From DATFIX01 sp047617305 (lineage in GTDB: Archaea; Halobacteriota; Halobacteria; Halobacteriales; Natrialbaceae), in the NCBI GenBank assembly GCA_047617305.1, contig JBLGCL010000106.1, positions 1 to 9,752 of the forward strand: DNA of 9,752 nucleotides, written 5' to 3'. The notes beneath the pieces were generated by a model. That model was not told where the DNA came from, ran no database searches, and saw only the letters and a program-made list of their open reading frames with translations. Below, piece after piece: positions 1 through 4,981 of the stretch. How positions within the stretch are numbered: the stretch's first letter is position 1; each line of letters starts with the position of its first letter. Made by a program: the position numbers and the translations under genes.

Positions 1-2
1 CC

Positions 3-713
3 GTCGTCGCCCTCGCCCTGCTGGTGTATCCCGAGTGGTACGTGATCGACGGCGCGGGCGTGATCATGGGGGCCGGTGCCGCCGGCCTGTTCGGGATCAG
101 CTTCGGCATCCTTCCGGCGATCCTCCTGCTGTCGGTCCTGGCCGTGTACGACGCCATCAGCGTCTACGGCACCGAGCACATGCTCGACCTCGCCGAGGGA
201 GTGATGGACCTCAAGGTGCCCGTCGTCCTGGTCGTGCCGACGTCGCTCTCGTACTCCTTCCTCGACGACAGATCGACGCCCGACGACATGCGGGACGAGG
301 ACGGAGCGGAAGGCCATGAGGGAGCCCCCTCGTCTGCCCCCGGTGACGACGAAACCGCCGGTCAGAACGCCGACGATCCCGACCTTGCGGAGGGCGCGCC
401 CGTCGAGCGCGGCGCCCTGTTCGTCGGCCTCGGCGACGCGGTCATGCCGGCGATCGTGGTCGCGTCCGCGGCGTACTTCCTCTCCGCCAACGGCGGGTCC
501 ATCGCAACCCTCGACGTCCCGTGGGTCCTCATCAACCTCCCCGCCCTCACGGCCATGATGGGGACGATCGCCGGGCTGCTGGTGCTCATGTACCTGGTCC
601 TGAAGGGTCGACCGCACGCCGGACTCCCGCTGTTGAACGGCGGCGCGATCCTGGGATACCTGATCGGCGCCCTGGCGAGCGGGCTCCCGCTCGTCGCCGC
701 GATCGGCTTGTGA
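3..713 (+). CDS. Presenilin-like (A22 family) intramembrane aspartyl protease, 5'-truncated by window edge
   Basis: This is the C-terminal 236 residues of a membrane protein whose reading frame is open to the window edge, so its start lies upstream. Counting from the codon at nt 24, a YD motif lies in a hydrophobic helix (Asp43, nt 150) and a GLGD motif begins the next hydrophobic block (Asp138, nt 435). These match the paired catalytic aspartates of presenilin and signal-peptide-peptidase homologues. Near the end, around residues 199-207, AGLPLLNGG fits the place of the family's PAL motif. An acidic hydrophilic loop (about residues 82-127) separates the catalytic helices, as the central loop does in the family. 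The expected role is cleavage of transmembrane segments within the bilayer; the substrate is unknown. The next gene on this strand begins 48 nt later behind its own TATA-like box, so an operon is not needed. Family assignment is firm, function less so. Confidence 0.88.
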   Translation, partial: VVALALLVYPEWYVIDGAGVIMGAGAAGLFGISFGILPAILLLSVLAVYDAISVYGTEHMLDLAEGVMDLKVPVVLVVPTSLSYSFLDDRSTPDDMRDEDGAEGHEGAPSSAPGDDETAGQNADDPDLAEGAPVERGALFVGLGDAVMPAIVVASAAYFLSANGGSIATLDVPWVLINLPALTAMMGTIAGLLVLMYLVLKGRPHAGLPLLNGGAILGYLIGALASGLPLVAAIGL

Positions 714-730
714 TTGATCGAGGCCGACAC

Positions 731-740
731 GACTTTTTAC
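731..740 (+). promoter_or_regulatory. TATA-like box for the gene at 762
   Basis: The T-rich stretch GACTTTTTAC is centred about 26 bp before the ATG at 762, the usual archaeal TATA-to-start distance. This implies a leaderless transcript and supports the ATG at 762 over the upstream in-frame ATG at 714, which overlaps the box. Confidence 0.5.
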
Positions 741-761
741 CGGTCGAGCGTTGCCTCCACC

Positions 762-1112
762 ATGCCCATCCATTCTTCGTGGCGGCCGGCCAGCGCCGAG
801 CACGTCAGGCTAAACGTCCCCCAAGAGGCCGGCGTCTTCGAGCTGAAGTCCTTCGGGAACCTCGTGTACATCGGGAAAGCCGACGACCTGAAGGCGGCGT
901 TGCTCGAACTCCTCGACGAGCGGAGTCCGAACTACTACCGGATCGAGACGCCCGAACTCCTCGCGAGCGTCGACGACCTCCACGAACGGCACCTGCACCG
1001 CTACCAGCGCGAGCACGGGGGATTCCCTGCCTGGAACGAGTCCGAAGCGGACGACGGAACCGAAGGAACGACCGGGGAGGCGGACACGAGCCCGACCGAC
1101 GCCGGGGACTAG
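762..1112 (+). CDS. Small protein with degenerate GIY-YIG-like domain
   Basis: The product has 116 residues. The core resembles a GIY-YIG fold: GVFEL (24-28) stands where GIY is expected, followed by LVYIGKADDL (34-43) and a helix, then a YYR strand and a His/Glu-rich helix (HERHLHRYQREHG, 74-86) that could supply the family glutamate (Glu75). In UvrC-like GIY-YIG proteins a conserved Arg follows YIG by about eight residues; here that position is in a K-A-A run, so nuclease activity is doubtful. Residues 93-116 form an acidic, probably disordered tail (Asp, Glu, Thr, Gly). I believe similar short haloarchaeal proteins exist but know of no assigned function. The start at 762 is chosen because a TATA-like box sits 26 bp upstream; an in-frame ATG at 714 would add 16 unlikely residues. 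It converges on dph2 with a 43-bp gap. Confidence 0.75.
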   Translation: MPIHSSWRPASAEHVRLNVPQEAGVFELKSFGNLVYIGKADDLKAALLELLDERSPNYYRIETPELLASVDDLHERHLHRYQREHGGFPAWNESEADDGTEGTTGEADTSPTDAGD

Positions 1113-1155
1113 CGGCGTGTATCCTGGGGGTCGATAGCGGGCGGGGTGGGCTCCA

Positions 1156-2193
1156 TCACCAGGTGCCGTGGAACGTGTCGAACTCGAGTTCGTCCAGGGG
1201 TTTCTCGCCGATCGCGATCTCGTACTCGCCGGGCGTGAGGATCGGCGCGTCGAACTGCGGGCCGTCGTCGGTCGTCACGCGCGGACAGGCGGTGTTGACG
1301 TACGCGTCCAGGCCGAAGTTCTGCAGGCGGTCCGGCGTGATCTCGTCCATGGTGAGCAGGTAGGCGTCGTCGTTCGAGTCCACGATGTCCGTCGCGGTGT
1401 CCCAGCGGCCCTGTCCGATTTTGGTCGAGAAGATGACGCCCCAGCTCTCGGCGTCCATCGCCCGGTGGACGGCGCCGTAGCGTTGTTTCATGAACTTCTC
1501 GGTGTCGGCCACGTCGACGACGTTGTTCACTGGATCGGCGATGACGACGTGCTTGTCGGGGTGTTCCATCGCCAGGCCGAGCGGGTGGAACTTGCCGCCG
1601 CCGACGTAGAGTACCTGGTCCGCGTCGATGTCGGCTGAGGCGTAGTTACAGCCCAGCACCTGACCCTCGTGGGTCAACCGTTCGTCGCCCCGGCGAGTGT
1701 GGACGGTGAAGCCACGCTCCTCGAGCCATTCGCGCATCTCCTCGAACCGGTTCATGTGCTGGGCGGTGGTCACCAGCCCCACGTCGCCGACCTCGAGTTC
1801 GTCGAGGGCAGCCTCCATGATCGGGAGCACGTCCACGTTCGAGAACAGCGGGACGTAGATGATCTTGTCCGACTCCTTCATCGGACTGTGTCCGAAGTGG
1901 ACGAACACGTCGGTGCGCTGCATGAGGTACGTGTCGAGATCGCAGGCGCCGTAGCACGGCTGCCCGGAGATCATGACCGTGACCTCGTCGGGCAGGAGGT
2001 CCCGCAGGTCGTCGGCGACCCGCGGTCCGCGCCGTTTCAGGCCCTCGGGGAACTGCAGGCCGACGGTCGTCGCGTCCCGCTCCTCGACCGCCTCGACGAT
2101 CCTGTCGAGTTCGTAGTCCCACTCCCGGTCGTGTTTGAGCGCCATTCCCGTCGCCCGGAGGTCCCCCGGCGAAAACTCGGCGTCGTCAGTCAT
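1156..2193 (-). CDS. dph2: 2-(3-amino-3-carboxypropyl)histidine synthase subunit Dph2
   Basis: Dph2 carries out the first step of diphthamide synthesis, moving the 3-amino-3-carboxypropyl group of S-adenosylmethionine onto a histidine of elongation factor aEF-2. It uses a [4Fe-4S] cluster in non-canonical radical chemistry; archaeal enzymes act as homodimers. The 345-residue product carries the three widely spaced cluster cysteines of the family: Cys84 in PCYGACDLD (79-87; Cys80 lies beside it), Cys182 in GCNYAS (181-186) and Cys303 in TACPR (301-305). VGLQFPEGLKRRGP near residue 44 and YVGGGKFHPLG near 196 are also typical. The length is close to archaeal homologues, with roughly 25 extra N-terminal residues compared with what I recall of Pyrococcus Dph2. 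The ATG at 2193 is preceded by GGAGG four bases upstream and a TATA-like box about 28 bp upstream. A second Met at residue 17 is possible but lacks this context. It is divergent from the YlbF gene. Confidence 0.95.
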   Translation of the reverse strand: MTDDAEFSPGDLRATGMALKHDREWDYELDRIVEAVEERDATTVGLQFPEGLKRRGPRVADDLRDLLPDEVTVMISGQPCYGACDLDTYLMQRTDVFVHFGHSPMKESDKIIYVPLFSNVDVLPIMEAALDELEVGDVGLVTTAQHMNRFEEMREWLEERGFTVHTRRGDERLTHEGQVLGCNYASADIDADQVLYVGGGKFHPLGLAMEHPDKHVVIADPVNNVVDVADTEKFMKQRYGAVHRAMDAESWGVIFSTKIGQGRWDTATDIVDSNDDAYLLTMDEITPDRLQNFGLDAYVNTACPRVTTDDGPQFDAPILTPGEYEIAIGEKPLDELEFDTFHGTW

Positions 2194-2197
2194 CGAA

Positions 2198-2202
2198 CCT
2201 CC
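2198..2202 (-). promoter_or_regulatory. Ribosome binding site of dph2
   Basis: On the minus strand GGAGG lies four bases before the ATG at 2193. It supports this start over the internal Met 16 codons downstream. Confidence 0.5.
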
Positions 2203-2217
2203 GTAACGGTCGGGAAC

Positions 2218-2224
2218 GTAAAAC
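2218..2224 (-). promoter_or_regulatory. TATA-like box for dph2
   Basis: GTTTTAC on the minus strand is centred about 28 bp before the dph2 ATG, so the transcript would have almost no leader even though GGAGG is present next to the start. Confidence 0.4.
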
Positions 2225-2322
2225 GCCGACGCTTGACCGCCGCCAGTCGCCGGTTTCTACGGGTCCAGGCGGCCGACCCACAAATCGAGGACCTCGGGTT
2301 CAACGTCGCCACCGTCGATGGG

Positions 2323-2334
2323 TTCATACTTAGG
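2323..2334 (+). promoter_or_regulatory. TATA box for the YlbF-family gene
   Basis: TTCATACTTAGG contains a TATA-like core (about 2325-2332) centred 26 bp before the ATG at 2354, implying a leaderless transcript. It overlaps an in-frame ATG at 2318, which is therefore rejected as the start. The remaining 100 or so bases of this divergent dph2/YlbF interval show no other clear structure. Confidence 0.5.
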
Positions 2335-2353
2335 AAGTTCAAAACGATGCCCG

Positions 2354-2731
2354 ATGAGCACTGACCTGACCGACATCGAGGGGCTCGCCCGGAGCCTCGG
2401 GGAGGAGATCGCGAACCTGCCGGAACACGAGCGGTTCGTCGAAGCGACCCGCGCCGTCGAGGCGGACGAGACGGCCCAGGAGCGGATCGAACGCTTCGAG
2501 CAACTCCGCCAGGAGTATCAACTCGCCCGGCAAACCGGGCAGGCCACGGAAGGGGACGTCGAACGACTCCGGGAGGCCCAGCGGGAACTGCACTCCCTGC
2601 CGGTGATGGAGGAGTTCCTGGAGGCCCAGTCGGCCCTCCAGGACCGCCTCGAAACGATCAACCGGACGGTTTCGGATCCCCTCGCGGTCGATTTCGGCGA
2701 AGAAGCCGGCGGGTGCTGTCAGGACGACTAA
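2354..2731 (+). CDS. YlbF/YmcA-family (Com_YlbF) helical protein with C-terminal Cys pair
   Basis: The product has 125 residues and is almost wholly helical and highly charged. The central part (about 25-110) fits the YlbF/YmcA fold: ERFVEATRAVEADE, then a long amphipathic helix (ERIERFEQLRQEYQLARQ), a short turn, and a second helix pair with LPVMEEFLEAQSALQD. In Bacillus, YlbF and YmcA act with YaaT in a complex that affects RNase Y-dependent mRNA processing and carries Fe-S clusters; no such role is established in haloarchaea. The C-terminus ends GGCCQDD (119-125), and its adjacent cysteines are the only ones in the protein, suggesting metal or Fe-S binding or a redox role. The ATG at 2354 is chosen because a TATA-like box lies 26 bp upstream. 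A 91-bp gap containing a separate promoter precedes the DJ-1 gene. Family is fairly sure, function unknown. Confidence 0.85.
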   Translation: MSTDLTDIEGLARSLGEEIANLPEHERFVEATRAVEADETAQERIERFEQLRQEYQLARQTGQATEGDVERLREAQRELHSLPVMEEFLEAQSALQDRLETINRTVSDPLAVDFGEEAGGCCQDD

Positions 2732-2761
2732 GCCTAGAGTGTCGGGCGTTCCGGCCTCTAC

Positions 2762-2812
2762 CCAATGTTGGCGAGTCAAGGTTATACGGGCTGCTCCCGT
2801 TACCATTGTTGG
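2762..2812 (+). repeat. Paired 10-bp near-identical direct repeats flanking the DJ-1 gene TATA box
   Basis: CCAATGTTGG (2762-2771) and CCATTGTTGG (2803-2812) match at 9 of 10 bases and are 41 bp apart, close to four helical turns. The first is itself palindromic in its arms (CCAA-TG-TTGG). One copy is just upstream of the TATA-like box and the other covers the expected transcription start, so they could be operator half-sites for a regulator of the DJ-1/PfpI gene. No regulator is encoded beside them. Confidence 0.35.
2781..2787 (+). promoter_or_regulatory. TATA box for the DJ-1/PfpI gene
   Basis: GTTATAC is centred near 2784, predicting transcription from about 2810 and a leader of roughly 13 nt. 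Unlike most genes here, this short leader holds a ribosome binding site. Confidence 0.5.
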
Positions 2813-2816
2813 GTGA
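2811..2816 (+). promoter_or_regulatory. Ribosome binding site of the DJ-1/PfpI gene
   Basis: GGGTGA matches part of the archaeal GGAGGTGA consensus and ends six bases before the ATG at 2823, fixing that start. Confidence 0.5.
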
Positions 2817-2822
2817 CACCAG

Positions 2823-3416
2823 ATGCCAGCCAAGAACATCCTGCTGATCGCCGGTGACTTCGTCGAGGACTACGAGATCATGGTACCGTTCCAGGCGCTC
2901 CAGGCAGTGGGCCACGAGGTCCACGCCGTGTGCCCCGAGAAGGAAGCGGGGGAGACGGTCAAGACCGCGGTCCACGACTTCCGGGGCGACCAGACCTACC
3001 TCGAGGAGCGCGGTCACGACTTCGAGTTGAACGCGACGATGGCGGACGTCGATCCGGCGGACTACGACGCCCTCGTGGTTCCGGGCGGTCGGGCCCCCGA
3101 GTACCTCCGGACGTACGACGAGGTGCTCGACGCCGTCCGGCACTTCTTCGAGGAAGACAAGCCCGTCGCCGCGCTGTGTCACGGCCCGCTGATCCTCGCC
3201 GCCGCCGGCGTGCTCGAGGGCTACACCTGCTCGGCGTATCCGGCCCTGAAGGCCGACGTCGAGAGCGCGGGGGCCACCTTCACCGAGGAGGTCACCCGGG
3301 ACGAAAACCTCGTGACGGGAACCGCGTGGCCGGCCCATCCCGAGTGGATCGCCGAGTTCCTCGACCTGCTGGGTACGGAGGTCACGCACGGGGAACCCGT
3401 GACCGCCGACGACTGA
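2823..3416 (+). CDS. DJ-1/PfpI family protein (class I glutamine amidotransferase-like fold)
   Basis: The 197-residue protein is a complete PfpI-type domain. Near the N-terminus AGDFVEDYE (10-18) supplies the conserved acidic residue Glu15, equivalent to Glu12 of the Pyrococcus enzyme PH1704. LVVPGGRAPEYLR (84-96) is the family loop. ALCHGPLIL (117-125) is the nucleophile elbow, with Cys119 as the reactive cysteine and His120 next to it. SAYPALKADVESAG and the ending NLVTGTAWPAHPEWIAEFL are also typical. Relatives have been described as intracellular proteases, deglycases or glyoxalase III-type enzymes; the residues are consistent with any of these, and the activity cannot be settled from sequence. 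The protein is cytoplasmic, with no signal peptide. It has its own promoter and ribosome binding site between paired repeats. It converges on the BtpA gene with only 4 bp between stop codons, so the two 3' ends probably overlap as transcripts. Confidence 0.92.
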   Translation: MPAKNILLIAGDFVEDYEIMVPFQALQAVGHEVHAVCPEKEAGETVKTAVHDFRGDQTYLEERGHDFELNATMADVDPADYDALVVPGGRAPEYLRTYDEVLDAVRHFFEEDKPVAALCHGPLILAAAGVLEGYTCSAYPALKADVESAGATFTEEVTRDENLVTGTAWPAHPEWIAEFLDLLGTEVTHGEPVTADD

Positions 3417-3420
3417 GCAA

Positions 3421-4230
3421 CTAGCCCCGGGTTTTTGCGGCGTCGACGAGGTCGCGGACGCGCCGTTCCTCGACCGGATTCGTCGTGACGCCGTCCGTCT
3501 TGAACGCCGTGCCGACGATGGCGCCGTCGGCCACCTCGAGTACCTCCGGTGCGGCGTCGGCCGTCACGCCACTCCCCACGAGGACCGGAGCCTCGTCGCC
3601 GATCGATTCCCGGACGCGCCGAACGTCGTCGAGGGGCGTCCGATCGCCGGTCCGGTCCCCGCTGACGATCAGGGCGTCCGCCAACCCTCTCTCGACCGCG
3701 TCCGAGGCCTCCGCAGCGAGGTCGCGGTCTGCCAGCCGCGTCGCGTGTTTGACGCCGACGTCGGCGCAGACGGCGACGTGGGCGTCGAGACGATCCCGGA
3801 GCCGAAGGGTTTCGTGGGCCCCTCCTTCGATGACCCCCTGATCCGAGACGGCCGCGCCGACGTGCACGTTCACCCGGACGAAGTCCGCCCCGGTGGCCGC
3901 CGCCACGGAGACGGCCGCCGTCGCGTCGTTGCGCAGGACGTTGACGCCGACCGGGACGTCGACGGCGTTCCCCACGGCGTCCGTCAGCGCCGTCATCTCG
4001 GCGACCACGTGCGGCGGTACCTCGTCCGGGTAAAAGGGGGCGTCGCCGAAGTTCTCGACGATCACGCCGTCGACGCCCCCGTTCTCGAGGGCGGTGGCGT
4101 CCGCCAGGGCGCGCTGGCGGATCGCCGTTCGATCGCCGTCCGATTCGGGTGCCCCCGAAAGGGGCGGCAGGTGGACGACGCCGATGATCGGCGACTCGTG
4201 ATCGAACCGCGGGATGAAGTCGGGTGGCAC
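3421..4230 (-). CDS. BtpA/SgcQ family TIM-barrel protein, GTG start
   Basis: Reading from a GTG at 4230 the product has 269 residues. It shows the BtpA pattern in order: GVVHLPPLSGAP (17-28), VIVENFGDAPF (57-67), VPVGVNVLRND (92-102), DFVRVNVHVGA (116-126), LIVSGDRTG (187-195), VLVGSGVT (216-223) and DGAIVGTAFK (235-244). The alternating strands and glycine-rich phosphate-type loops fit a TIM barrel. BtpA was named for an effect on photosystem I in cyanobacteria, which cannot be its role here; relatives such as SgcQ suggest a sugar or phosphate substrate, but the reaction is unknown. The frame is open upstream to an ATG at 4323, but a good TATA box lies at 4255-4261, 26 bp before the GTG, inside that longer reading. 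The GTG of a leaderless transcript is therefore preferred. It is divergent from the redoxin gene. Confidence 0.88.
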   Translation of the reverse strand: MPPDFIPRFDHESPIIGVVHLPPLSGAPESDGDRTAIRQRALADATALENGGVDGVIVENFGDAPFYPDEVPPHVVAEMTALTDAVGNAVDVPVGVNVLRNDATAAVSVAAATGADFVRVNVHVGAAVSDQGVIEGGAHETLRLRDRLDAHVAVCADVGVKHATRLADRDLAAEASDAVERGLADALIVSGDRTGDRTPLDDVRRVRESIGDEAPVLVGSGVTADAAPEVLEVADGAIVGTAFKTDGVTTNPVEERRVRDLVDAAKTRG

Positions 4231-4254
4231 GTGGCGTGGCGAGGTGGGGACAGC

Positions 4255-4261
4255 GTATAAA
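4255..4261 (-). promoter_or_regulatory. TATA box for the BtpA-family gene
   Basis: TTTATAC on the minus strand is centred near 4258, about 26 bp from the GTG at 4230. It places transcription start on or next to the GTG and argues against the longer ATG start at 4323. Confidence 0.55.
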
Positions 4262-4362
4262 GCGACTGGACGTCCGCCGTCCGAAGACCTGTACCGTCGC
4301 CGCCCGAATTCCCGCCGGAGCACGAACGGTTTTGGGCGTCCCGTGCATACGCCCGATCAGCC

Positions 4363-4950
4363 ATGGCCGGAGAATCCGTTCAGCAACTGACCGTCGGCGA
4401 CGCCGCACCGACCTTCGAACTACCGGGAACCGACGGGGAGACGTATGCCCTCGAGGACTTCGCCGACGACGAGGCGCTCCTCGTCGTTTACACGTGCAAC
4501 CACTGCCCGTACGCGAAGGCGAAGTTCGACCTGCTCAACGAGTACGCCGACCGGTACGACGACGTGGCCGTCGTGGGGATCAACCCCAACGACGCGGAGG
4601 AGTATCCCGACGACTCCTTCGATCGCATGCAGGACCTCGTCGAGGACGGGACGATCGCCTACGACGCCTACCTCCGGGACGAGTCACAGGACGTCGCGGC
4701 GGCCTACGGGGCAGTCTGCACGCCGGACCCGTTCCTCTTCCGGCGCGAGGACGGCGAGTTCCGCCTGGCCTATCACGGCCGCCTCGACGACGCGCTCAAC
4801 CCCGACGACGAACCGACGCAGTTCGACGTGGAGGAGGCCATCGACGCCGTCCTGGCCGGCGAGTCGGTCGACGACGAGTTCAAGCCCTCCCGCGGGTGCA
4901 CGATCAAGTGGAAGCCCGGCAACGAACCGGACTACTGGGACCAGGTCTAG
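4363..4950 (+). CDS. Thioredoxin-family redoxin (AhpC/TSA-like) with CNHC motif
   Basis: The 195-residue protein has a thioredoxin fold of the redoxin/AhpC-TSA type. VGDAAPTFELPGTDGE (11-26) is the typical N-terminal strand; LLVVYTCNHCPYAKAK (39-54) carries the active-site CxxC (Cys45, Cys48) after the first core strand. VCTPDPFLF (118-126) provides a proline at the usual cis-Pro position plus a third cysteine, Cys119. The ending SRGCTIKWKPG (176-186) adds Cys179 and is a tail I associate with this subfamily. The likely function is thiol-disulfide exchange or peroxide reduction in the cytoplasm; no signal peptide or membrane segment is seen. Partners are unknown. The start ATG sits directly after a weak T-rich stretch (about 4328-4335) at the TATA distance, so the transcript is probably leaderless. 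It converges on the formate dehydrogenase-like gene with a 31-bp gap. Confidence 0.9.
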   Translation: MAGESVQQLTVGDAAPTFELPGTDGETYALEDFADDEALLVVYTCNHCPYAKAKFDLLNEYADRYDDVAVVGINPNDAEEYPDDSFDRMQDLVEDGTIAYDAYLRDESQDVAAAYGAVCTPDPFLFRREDGEFRLAYHGRLDDALNPDDEPTQFDVEEAIDAVLAGESVDDEFKPSRGCTIKWKPGNEPDYWDQV

Positions 4951-4981
4951 GGCAACGACTGACGGCGAATCGACGCCGTAT

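Noticed and set aside
714..764. ATG at 714, directly after the protease stop codon, as start of the small GIY-YIG-like gene
   Set aside because: The reading would run through the TATA-like box at 731-740; the added residues look non-conserved, and ATG 762 has the right promoter distance.
1113..1155. Terminator hairpin between the small GIY-YIG-like gene and dph2
   Set aside because: No clear stem or T-tract is visible in these 43 bp.
1168..2364. Two plus-strand open frames opposite dph2
   Set aside because: Both are antisense to a gene with intact family motifs and cluster cysteines, and neither resembles a protein family.
3221..4408. A 395-codon minus-strand frame overlapping the BtpA and DJ-1 genes
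   Set aside because: It is Arg/Gly-rich low-complexity sequence in another frame of BtpA, which has clear family motifs.
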